Assembly (NCBI GenBank): GCA_937911935.1
Contig: CALDQH010000026.1
Coordinates: forward strand, 1 to 5,641
Reading direction: 5' to 3'
DNA: 5,641 bases
DNA from: an uncultured Bacteroidales bacterium
GTDB taxonomy: Bacteria > Bacteroidota > Bacteroidia > Bacteroidales > Paludibacteraceae
Shown: in pieces, positions 1-5,641 of the stretch
How the letters are laid out: every line of letters starts with the position of its first letter
Position numbering within the stretch: the first letter of the stretch is position 1
Notes under the pieces: generated by a model
Databases searched by the model: none
Seen by the model: the letters and a program-made list of their open reading frames with translations, nothing else
Told to the model about the DNA's origin: nothing
Program-made: the position numbers and the translations under genes

Positions 1-1
1 C

Positions 2-487
2 TTCTTGCTTATCCAACTTGCGGGCACAGGCGACGAGCTTCAGGGCATCAAGCGTGGCATCATGGAGATGGCCGATGGTATAGCCATCAATAAGGCAGAC
101 GGCGACAATATCGACAGAGCCAACCTTGCGGCAGCACAATTCCGCAACGCGTTGCATCTTTTCCCACCGACACCAAGCAAGTGGGTGCCTGAGGTGCACT
201 GCTATAGCGGTTACTACGAGCTTGGCGTGCCTGAGATGTGGAGCATGATCGACCGTTACTTTGAGTATGTTAAGTCGACAGGCTACTTCGAGCATAAGCG
301 TAATGAGCAGGCAAAATACTGGATGATAGAGTCGATCGATGAGCAATTGCGCAATCATTTCTATCACATGCCTGAGGTCGCAGCATTGCTTGAGCAGAAA
401 GAATTGCGAGTGCTCAACAATGAGCAGTCGTCGTTCACAGCAGCCAAAGATGTGCTTGACTTCTATTTCGAGAGACTTCGCAAGTAA
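2..487 (+). CDS. meaB: MeaB/ArgK-family GTPase, C-terminal part (5' end outside window)
   Basis: This is the C-terminal half of a P-loop GTPase of the MeaB/ArgK family. Known members chaperone adenosylcobalamin-dependent methylmalonyl-CoA mutase, gating cofactor loading and protecting the enzyme from inactivation in the cytosol. The visible part begins just after where the family's switch region would lie. It contains the family stretch QLAGTGDELQGIKRGIMEMA followed by the guanine-specificity motif NKAD (nt 89-100), then the helical C-terminal dimerisation region ending in FERLRK. The Walker A motif and N-terminal arm are missing because the gene runs off the left edge: the frame is open from base 2, so the TTG at position 5 is not a real start. 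Family members are usually about 330-360 residues and 161 are visible. Glu is 14 GAG to 1 GAA, unlike the next three genes. Family assignment is firm; the methylmalonyl-CoA mutase partner is inferred, since no mutase gene is in view. Confidence 0.88.
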   Translation, partial: FLLIQLAGTGDELQGIKRGIMEMADGIAINKADGDNIDRANLAAAQFRNALHLFPPTPSKWVPEVHCYSGYYELGVPEMWSMIDRYFEYVKSTGYFEHKRNEQAKYWMIESIDEQLRNHFYHMPEVAALLEQKELRVLNNEQSSFTAAKDVLDFYFERLRK

Positions 488-555
488 TCGGCATCTGCTC
501 AATGATTTAAGAGAAAATTAAAATAGTATTAACATAGTTTTTAGCGTAAGAATCA

Positions 556-1681
556 ATGATTACACAAGAACAATTAAAAGAGACTTTTGAACGCAAGCTC
601 GCGTTGAGGAGGTATCTTTGACATCGATAGCAAGATAATTCAGATAGAAGAGGAAGGAATTAGGACCCAAGACCCTGGGTTCTGGGACGATAATAAGGCC
701 GCCGAAGCCCAAATGAAAAAGATCAAAGATCTTAAAAAATGGGTAGAGGGCTACCAGGCCATTCGTCAAGCTACCGAAGAACTTACATTAGCCTTTGATT
801 TTTATAAAGAAAGCATCGTTACCGAAGATGAGGTAGATGCTGCCTATGCGCACGTAACCGAGCTATTAGAAGCCATCGAAATGCGCAATATGCTATCGTC
901 CGAGGAGGATAACCTTGGGGCGGTACTTAAAATTGTGTCGGGTGCTGGTGGTACCGAAAGCCAAGATTGGGCATCGATGCTGCTACGTATGTACCAACGT
1001 TACTGCGAACGTGTAGGGTATAAATGGACCATCGAAAACTACCAAGAGGGCGACGAAGCTGGTATCAAAACTGCCTCGTTGCGCATTGAGGGCGATATGG
1101 CATACGGTTACCTAAAAAGCGAAAATGGTGTGCACCGTTTGGTGCGTGTGTCACCTTACAACGCACAAGGTAAACGCATGACTTCGTTCTCGTCAGTGTT
1201 TGTGGTTCCTTTGGTAGATGATACCATTGAGGTGCATGTAGATCCTGCTTGTTTGACCTGGGAAACTTTCCGCTCGGGTGGTGCTGGTGGTCAGAACGTA
1301 AACAAGGTAGAATCGGGCGTACGTTTGCGCTATCAATACAAAGACCCCTATACGGGCCAGGAAGAAGAAATCCTGATTGAAAATACCGAAACCCGCGACC
1401 AACCCAAAAACAAAGAAAACGCCATGCGTCTTTTGCGTTCGCAATTGTACGACCGCGAATTGCAACATCGTTTGGCAGAAAAAGCCAAAATTGAGGCGGG
1501 CAAAAAGAAAATCGAGTGGGGATCGCAAATACGCAGCTATGTGTTTGACGATCGTCGTGTAAAAGACCATCGCACCAACTACCAAACATCGGACGTACAA
1601 GGTGTTATGGATGGTGATATTGACGAATTTATTAAACAGTATTTAATGACTTTCTCGGACGCTCCGAGTAATACCCTATAA
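556..1681 (+). CDS. prfB: Peptide chain release factor 2 (RF2), expressed through a programmed +1 frameshift
   Basis: RF2 recognises UGA and UAA stop codons in the ribosomal A site and triggers peptidyl-tRNA hydrolysis. The coding sequence is 556-618 joined to 620-1681: 21 codons end at an in-frame TGA (619-621), and skipping T619 continues in the frame open to TAA 1679-1681, giving about 374 residues (E. coli RF2 has 365). The joined protein reads ALRRYL-DIDSK across the junction, as in other RF2s. In order come an N-terminal helical domain, the stop-codon recognition tripeptide region VSPYNAQGKR (SPY at about 199-201, where E. coli has SPF), the catalytic GGQ at about 244-246 (nt 1286-1294; its Gln is normally methylated by PrmC), and a C-terminal domain with KIEWGSQIRSYVFDDRRVKD. 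The ATG at 556 is chosen because MITQEQLKE matches the usual Bacteroidales N-terminus; the ATG at 713 would remove most of domain 1. No Shine-Dalgarno precedes the start. lysS follows after 2 bases. Codon use is GAA-rich downstream of about 720. Confidence 0.95.
604..622 (+). promoter_or_regulatory. prfB programmed +1 frameshift (autoregulatory recoding) site
   Basis: The sequence is TTG AGG AGG TAT CTT TGA C. AGGAGG (607-612) is an internal Shine-Dalgarno-like element three bases before the slippery CTT (616-618). The in-frame stop TGA (619-621) is followed by C, a poor termination context. Pairing of AGGAGG with 16S rRNA is known to promote slippage of the peptidyl-tRNA from CTT to TTT, after which GAC (620-622) is read. 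Because RF2 itself reads UGA, low RF2 lengthens the pause and raises frameshifting, giving negative feedback on RF2 level. Arrangement and spacing match the E. coli site (AGGGGG TAT CTT TGA C). Confidence 0.96.
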
Positions 1682-1683
1682 CT

Positions 1684-3219
1684 ATGAGCCAAGAACTTAA
1701 CGATCAAGAATTATTTCGCCGTCGTAGTTTAGAAACACTACGCGAAATGGGTATCAATCCATACCCCGCAGCCGAATATCCTACCAACGCATTTGCTGCA
1801 GAGGTAAAAGAAACTTTCCAAGACGATGCACCTCGCCGCGAGGTAGTAATGGCAGGCCGTTTAATGGGTCGCCGCATTATGGGTAAAGCCTCGTTTGCCG
1901 AACTAAAAGACTCTACCGGTCGTATTCAATTGTACATTTCGCGCGACGAAATTTGTCCCGACGAAAACAAGGATATGTACAACGTGGTGTTTAAAAAGTT
2001 GCTTGATATTGGCGACTTTATTGGCGTTAAAGGTTATGTGTTCCGCACCCAAATGGGCGAAATCTCGGTTCACGTATCAGAAATTACCGTATTGTCTAAA
2101 TCGCTTCGTCCACTTCCTATTGTAAAAGAAAAAGACGGTGTTATTTACGATGCATTCGAAGATCCCGAATTGCGTTTCCGTCAACGTTATGTCGATTTGG
2201 TGGTAAACGAAGGTGTAAAAGATATTTTCATCAAGCGTAATAAAGTATATACCTCTATGCGTGAATACTTTAACGCTAATGGCTACATGGAAGTAGAAAC
2301 CCCTGTTTTGCAATCCATCCCAGGTGGCGCTTCTGCTCGTCCATTCATTACCCATCACAATGCGTTGGATATTCCTTTGTACCTACGTATTGCCAACGAA
2401 CTTTACCTAAAACGCCTTATTGTAGGTGGTTTTGAAGGTGTATATGAGTTTTCTAAAAACTTCCGCAACGAGGGCATGGACAAAACCCACAATCCCGAGT
2501 TTACTTGTATGGAAATTTATGTTTCGTACAAAGATTACAAATGGATGATGGAGTTTACCGAAAAGATGCTCGAAAAAATCTGTATGGATGTAAATGGCAC
2601 CACCGAAGTAAAAATGGGCGATAACATCATTAGCTTTAAAGCTCCTTTTGCTCGCAAAACCATGACCGAGGCCATCAAAGACTTTACGGGTATTGATATT
2701 ACAGGCATGGACGAAGCTCAGCTACGCGATGTTTGCAAGCAATTGCACATTGAGGTGGACGAAACCATGGGCAAAGGCAAGTTGATTGACGAAATCTTTG
2801 GCGAAAAATGCGAAGGTAATTACATTCAACCTACCTTTATTACTGATTATCCCATCGAAATGTCGCCACTTTGCAAACGTCATCGCGAAAATCCAGAACT
2901 TACCGAACGTTTTGAGTTGATGGTAAACGGCAAAGAGTTGGCAAATGCTTACTCAGAGCTTAACGACCCCATCGACCAATTGGAACGTTTCCAAGAACAA
3001 TTGCGTCTAAGCGAAAAAGGCGACGACGAAGCCATGTTTATTGATATGGACTTTGTGCGTGCTTTGGAATACGGCATGCCTCCAACATCGGGTATGGGTA
3101 TAGGTATGGACCGTTTGGTCATGCTAATGACAGGACAAACCACCATTCAAGAGGTGTTGTTCTTCCCACAAATGAAACCCGAAAAACAACAAAAAAATCA
3201 AGAATCAACCGAAGAATAA
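1684..3219 (+). CDS. lysS: Lysyl-tRNA synthetase, class II
   Basis: This cytosolic enzyme attaches lysine to tRNA-Lys using ATP. The 511-residue product has an N-terminal OB-fold anticodon-binding domain (about residues 54-137, with VVMAGRLMGRRIMGKASF and a following strand IQLYISRD) and a class II catalytic core. Motif 1 lies around GYMEVETPVL (200-209), followed by PGGASARPF (213-221). Motif 2 is FRNEGMDKTHNPEFT (260-274), and motif 3 is GMGIGMDRLVML (470-481), containing the ATP-binding Arg. The start ATG is 2 bases after the prfB stop and fits the usual MSQELNDQE-type N-terminus. The protein ends about 15 residues after FFPQMKPE in a Lys/Gln/Glu-rich tail, close to E. coli length (505). 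From memory, Bacteroides LysRS carries about 60 further residues, which are absent here. Glu is 42 GAA to 12 GAG. gpsA follows after 4 bases, so the two are probably co-transcribed. Confidence 0.97.
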   Translation: MSQELNDQELFRRRSLETLREMGINPYPAAEYPTNAFAAEVKETFQDDAPRREVVMAGRLMGRRIMGKASFAELKDSTGRIQLYISRDEICPDENKDMYNVVFKKLLDIGDFIGVKGYVFRTQMGEISVHVSEITVLSKSLRPLPIVKEKDGVIYDAFEDPELRFRQRYVDLVVNEGVKDIFIKRNKVYTSMREYFNANGYMEVETPVLQSIPGGASARPFITHHNALDIPLYLRIANELYLKRLIVGGFEGVYEFSKNFRNEGMDKTHNPEFTCMEIYVSYKDYKWMMEFTEKMLEKICMDVNGTTEVKMGDNIISFKAPFARKTMTEAIKDFTGIDITGMDEAQLRDVCKQLHIEVDETMGKGKLIDEIFGEKCEGNYIQPTFITDYPIEMSPLCKRHRENPELTERFELMVNGKELANAYSELNDPIDQLERFQEQLRLSEKGDDEAMFIDMDFVRALEYGMPPTSGMGIGMDRLVMLMTGQTTIQEVLFFPQMKPEKQQKNQESTEE

Positions 3220-3223
3220 TGCC

Positions 3224-4225
3224 ATGTTAGCATCTGGACCTAGTATTTGTATCATGGGTGGTGGTAGTTGGGCAACCGCTATTGCCAAAATAGCCATGCA
3301 AGGCGGCAAACGTATTCATTGGTATATGCGCCGTCCCGAACAAATTGAAAAATTTAAGGAAACAGGATCCAATCCATCGTATTTAACTTCTGTCCAATTT
3401 GATGTCAAGAAAATTAAGTTCTATTCGAACATCAACTTGGCCATCAAAAATTCGGACATCTTGGTATTTGCTATGCCATCGCCTTTCTTAAAAGGTCATT
3501 TGGCAAAAATCAGTGTTCCGCTAAAAGGTAAAAAAGTTATATCGGCTATTAAAGGTATCGTTCCCGACGAAAACATGATTGTAACCGATTACTTTACCAA
3601 GTATTACGATGTAGATCCACAAGATATTGCCGTGATAGCTGGTCCTTGTCATGCCGAAGAGGTCGCTTTGGAACGCTTGTCGTACCTAACAGTAGGTTCT
3701 AAAAACTTAGAATTTGCTCAGTATTTTGCCGATCGCATAGCAAGCCCCTTGCTAAAAACCTACATTACTACCGATGTTCGTGGAATTGAGTACGGTTCGG
3801 TTCTTAAAAATGTGTATGCCATTGCATCGGGTATTTGCCACGGGCTTAAATACGGTGATAACTTTCAGGCTATTTTGGTATCGAACAGCATTCGCGAAAT
3901 GGCACGCTTTGTAGAAGCGGCAGCCAGTGACGACACCCGTAATATTCAAGATGCCGCCTACTTGGGCGACTTGCTGGTAACAGCCTATTCTAAATTTAGT
4001 CGTAACCGTATGTTTGGTACCATGATTGGCAAAGGCTATTCGGTAAAATCGTCGCAACTCGAAATGGAAATGATTGCCGAAGGTTACTACGGAACCAAAT
4101 GTATCAAAGAAATTAACGAAGAATTTAAAGTAGATATGCCTATCTTGGAGGCGTGTTACAATATTTTGTACGAACGTATATCGCCCAATATCGAAATTAA
4201 ATTTTTAACCGAAAAAATTAGATAA
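3224..4225 (+). CDS. gpsA: NAD(P)H-dependent glycerol-3-phosphate dehydrogenase
   Basis: GpsA reduces dihydroxyacetone phosphate to sn-glycerol 3-phosphate, the backbone precursor of phospholipids, in the cytosol. The 333-residue product starts with a Rossmann dinucleotide-binding loop MGGGSWATA (11-19), the Bacteroidota form of GxGSWGTA. It then has SAIKGI with a conserved Lys (K110), the substrate-loop motif AGPCHAEEVA (139-148; GPSFAxE in enterics), and YGSVLKNVYAIASGI with the conserved catalytic Lys (K195). HGLKYGDN (206-213) and GDLLVTAYSKFSRNRMFG (248-265) complete the C-terminal helical substrate domain. The ATG at 3224 gives the usual short lead before the Rossmann strand; the next ATG (residue 11) would cut into it. 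The 4-base gap after lysS and 19-base gap before pgi suggest one operon, and its substrate comes from the same upper glycolysis as PGI. Glu is 18 GAA to 3 GAG, like lysS. Confidence 0.96.
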   Translation: MLASGPSICIMGGGSWATAIAKIAMQGGKRIHWYMRRPEQIEKFKETGSNPSYLTSVQFDVKKIKFYSNINLAIKNSDILVFAMPSPFLKGHLAKISVPLKGKKVISAIKGIVPDENMIVTDYFTKYYDVDPQDIAVIAGPCHAEEVALERLSYLTVGSKNLEFAQYFADRIASPLLKTYITTDVRGIEYGSVLKNVYAIASGICHGLKYGDNFQAILVSNSIREMARFVEAAASDDTRNIQDAAYLGDLLVTAYSKFSRNRMFGTMIGKGYSVKSSQLEMEMIAEGYYGTKCIKEINEEFKVDMPILEACYNILYERISPNIEIKFLTEKIR

Positions 4226-4244
4226 CCAAATAAATTATTAACAC

Positions 4245-5582
4245 ATGCAAGACATTAAATTATCTATCGAAAACTGCTTAGGATTTGTATCGGAAGATGC
4301 TGTTAAAGCATTCGAAGCACAAGTTAAAAGCAGTGCAGAAACCTTAGAAGCAGGTATAGGCCTTGGTAACGACTTTTTAGGCTGGTTGCACTTGCCATCG
4401 TCTATTACCCCCGAATTTTTGGACGATATTCAAGAAACTGCTAACTATTTGCGCGAAAACTGCGAAGTAGTGGTAGTGGCTGGTATTGGTGGTAGCTACT
4501 TAGGTGCTAAAGCCGTTATCGACTCGCTATCAAACAGTTTTGAATGGTTGCAACCTAACAAACCAGTCATGGTTTACGCAGGTAACAACATTGGCGAAGA
4601 TTATTTGGCAGAACTTTGCGAATTCTTAAAAGGTAAAAAATTCGGTATCATCAATATCTCTAAATCAGGTACTACTACCGAAACTGCTTTGGCATTCCGC
4701 TTGCTAAAAACTCAATTAGAAGAACAAGCTGGCAAAGAAGCTGCTCAAAAACTAATTGTGGCTGTTACCGACAAAGCAAAAGGTGCTTTGCGTACCTTGG
4801 CTACTCAAGAAGGTTACAAAACTTACGTAATTCCAGATAACGTAGGTGGTCGTTTCTCGGTACTCACACCTGTAGGCTTGCTCCCGTTGGCTGTAGCAGG
4901 CATCGACATCAAGGCCCTAGTAGAGGGTGCTAAGGATATGGAGGAGGCTACAAAGGCTGAGGTGGCTGTAGAGCAGAACCTGGCAGCCCAGTATGCCATC
5001 GTACGCAACGAGCTCTATGCAGCTGGTAAGAAGATTGAGATTCTGGCTTCATACGAGCCTAAGTTGCAGTATATCGCAGAGTGGTGGAAGCAGCTCTATG
5101 GCGAGTCTGAGGGTAAGGACGGTAAAGGTATCTTCCCTGCAAGCGTAACACTTACTGCGGATCTTCACTCTATGGGTCAGTATATCCAGGAGGGTGAGCG
5201 CACCTTGTTCGAGACTATCATCTCGGTTGAGAAGCCTGCACACGAGGTTAAGGTTGAGGCTGACGAGGCAAATCTCGACGGCTTGAACTTCTTGGCTGGC
5301 AAGCGTTTGCACGAGATTAACAAGATGGCAGAGTTGGGCGTTCAGTTGGCTCACATCGACGGTGGTGTACCTAACATTTTGATTCAGATTCCTGCTATCG
5401 AGGAGGAGGCAATCGGTGCATTGCTCTACTTCTTCGAGAAGGCTTGTGGTATCAGCGGCTATATGATTGAGGTTAATCCGTTCAACCAGCCGGGCGTTGA
5501 AGCTTACAAGAAGAATATGTTTGCATTGCTCGACAAACCAGGCTACGAGGAGGAGAGCAAGGCGATTAAGGCAAGACTCTAA
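4245..5582 (+). CDS. pgi: Glucose-6-phosphate isomerase, mosaic coding sequence
   Basis: PGI interconverts glucose 6-phosphate and fructose 6-phosphate in glycolysis and gluconeogenesis. At 445 residues it is the short bacterial form (E. coli has about 549). Two SIS sugar-phosphate folds are visible. GIGGSYLGAKAV (80-91) and ISKSGTTTETA (138-148) bind phosphate. PGI signature 1 lies around NVGGRFSVLTPVG (199-211). GESEGKDGKGIFP (286-298) carries the likely catalytic Glu, AHIDGGVPN (369-377) the ring-opening His (H370), and FNQPGVEAYK (413-422) is signature 2 with the conserved Lys (K422). All key residues are present and the frame is unbroken, so it should be functional. The oddity is codon use: before about 4821 Glu, Lys and Gln use only GAA, AAA and CAA; after about 4863 nearly all are GAG, AAG and CAG, and CTC appears for Leu. 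This points to a recombination or assembly junction at signature 1. It is the last gene before the terminator. Confidence 0.96.
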   Translation: MQDIKLSIENCLGFVSEDAVKAFEAQVKSSAETLEAGIGLGNDFLGWLHLPSSITPEFLDDIQETANYLRENCEVVVVAGIGGSYLGAKAVIDSLSNSFEWLQPNKPVMVYAGNNIGEDYLAELCEFLKGKKFGIINISKSGTTTETALAFRLLKTQLEEQAGKEAAQKLIVAVTDKAKGALRTLATQEGYKTYVIPDNVGGRFSVLTPVGLLPLAVAGIDIKALVEGAKDMEEATKAEVAVEQNLAAQYAIVRNELYAAGKKIEILASYEPKLQYIAEWWKQLYGESEGKDGKGIFPASVTLTADLHSMGQYIQEGERTLFETIISVEKPAHEVKVEADEANLDGLNFLAGKRLHEINKMAELGVQLAHIDGGVPNILIQIPAIEEEAIGALLYFFEKACGISGYMIEVNPFNQPGVEAYKKNMFALLDKPGYEEESKAIKARL

Positions 5583-5588
5583 TTTTTT

Positions 5589-5623
5589 AGAGTTAAGAGT
5601 TGAAAGTGGAGAGTTGAGAGTTT
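5589..5623. repeat. 7-bp tandem repeat, consensus AGAGTTG, five units
   Basis: Starting 6 bases after the pgi stop, the sequence parses into consecutive heptamers: AGAGTTA, AGAGTTG, AAAGTGG, AGAGTTG, AGAGTTT. The last two units overlap the left arm and loop of the terminator hairpin. No open reading frame is associated with it. Similar purine-rich heptamer runs occur between genes in Bacteroidales as far as I recall; function is unknown, and replication slippage is a plausible origin. Confidence 0.75.
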
Positions 5624-5640
5624 TCTCGACTCTCTTTTTT
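5608..5640 (+). terminator. Rho-independent terminator after pgi
   Basis: GAGAGTTGAG (5609-5618) pairs with CTCGACTCTC (5625-5634) as a 10-bp stem with one G-U pair, extendable inward by A5619-T5624 and outward by a G-U pair. The loop is 4-6 bases. A run of six T (5635-5640) follows directly. Its position 26 bases after the pgi stop marks the end of the prfB-lysS-gpsA-pgi unit. Confidence 0.88.
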
Positions 5641-5641
5641 A

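Larger units (their letters stand above)
556..4862. other. Putative foreign-origin segment (codon-usage block: prfB, lysS, gpsA, 5' pgi)
   Basis: This block prefers A-ending codons for Glu: 22 GAA:10 GAG in prfB from 713 on, 42:12 in lysS, 18:3 in gpsA and 18:0 in pgi up to 4820. The flanks are the reverse: 1:14 in the GTPase gene and 1:28 in the 3' half of pgi. The right edge is sharp (between 4821 and about 4863). The left edge is diffuse, somewhere between 488 and about 720, because the first 50 codons of prfB are mixed. Gene order and frames are intact, as in-place homologous replacement would leave them. A chimeric contig would look the same, so origin is inference. Confidence 0.55.

Noticed and set aside
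339..521. Short + strand frame overlapping the end of the GTPase gene
   Set aside because: Its first 149 bases lie inside the conserved GTPase C-terminus in another frame; the translation is Ser/Arg/Cys-rich with no domain.
535..542. TAGTTTTT as a Bacteroidota -7 promoter box (TAnnTTTG) for prfB
   Set aside because: It misses the final G and no TTTG -33 element lies at the right distance upstream (the nearest similar TTTA is about 25 bases away), so I do not call it a promoter.
488..555. Terminator or small RNA between the GTPase gene and prfB
   Set aside because: The 68 bases are A/T-rich but show no stem followed by a T-run and no recognisable RNA structure.
556..621. prfB as a pseudogene broken by a premature TGA
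   Set aside because: The stop sits in the canonical RF2 frameshift cassette (AGGAGG-TAT-CTT-TGA-C) and the rest of the protein is complete, so this is programmed recoding.
1276..1294. GGT-rich repetitive run in prfB
   Set aside because: It is simply the Gly codons of the catalytic loop GGAGGQ.
1065..1600. Long antisense open frames opposite prfB, and similar ones opposite lysS (2077-2358), gpsA (3752-4057) and pgi (5049-5354)
   Set aside because: They lie wholly inside strongly conserved genes on the + strand, show no recognisable family features, and are expected by-products of the sense codon pattern.
713..1681. prfB starting at the ATG at 713
   Set aside because: That start would drop 52 residues matching the RF2 N-terminal domain (including LRRYLDIDSK and DPGFWDD); the frameshifted start at 556 explains them.

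Overview
The window carries five protein genes, all on the + strand: the 3' end of a MeaB/ArgK-type GTPase gene, prfB (release factor 2, with its programmed +1 frameshift), lysS, gpsA and pgi. A rho-independent terminator follows pgi. The protein sequences, the lysS-gpsA-pgi order, and starts preceded by A/T-rich sequence instead of Shine-Dalgarno motifs all point to a member of the Bacteroidota, most likely the Bacteroidales. I cannot name a genus. No RNA gene, CRISPR array, insertion sequence or gene-free stretch over 300 bases is visible.

Layout: positions 2-487 hold the C-terminal half of a MeaB-like GTPase. A 68-base A/T-rich gap follows. prfB runs from 556 to 1681 and is split by an in-frame TGA at 619-621, which a +1 shift at CTT-TGA-C bypasses. 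lysS starts 2 bases after prfB, gpsA 4 bases after lysS, and pgi 19 bases after gpsA, so the four genes look like one transcription unit. It ends at the hairpin and T-run at 5608-5640, which grows out of a 7-bp tandem repeat. The products serve translation termination (RF2), tRNA charging (LysRS), phospholipid backbone supply (GpsA) and upper glycolysis (PGI). This is housekeeping content, and I see no new defence, mobile or biosynthetic system.

The most notable signal is base composition. The MeaB remnant and the 3' half of pgi prefer GAG/AAG/CAG codons, while prfB, lysS, gpsA and the 5' half of pgi prefer GAA/AAA/CAA. Inside pgi the change is almost absolute: Glu goes from 18 GAA:0 GAG to 1:28, Lys from 15 AAA:0 AAG to 2:17, and Gln from 8 CAA:0 CAG to 0:9. 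It falls within about 40-90 bases at the conserved GGRFS motif, with the reading frame intact. The window therefore looks mosaic: either a roughly 4.2-kb segment (about 600 to 4860) was replaced by homologous recombination from another Bacteroidales lineage, or the contig is a chimeric assembly. The sequence alone cannot separate these.
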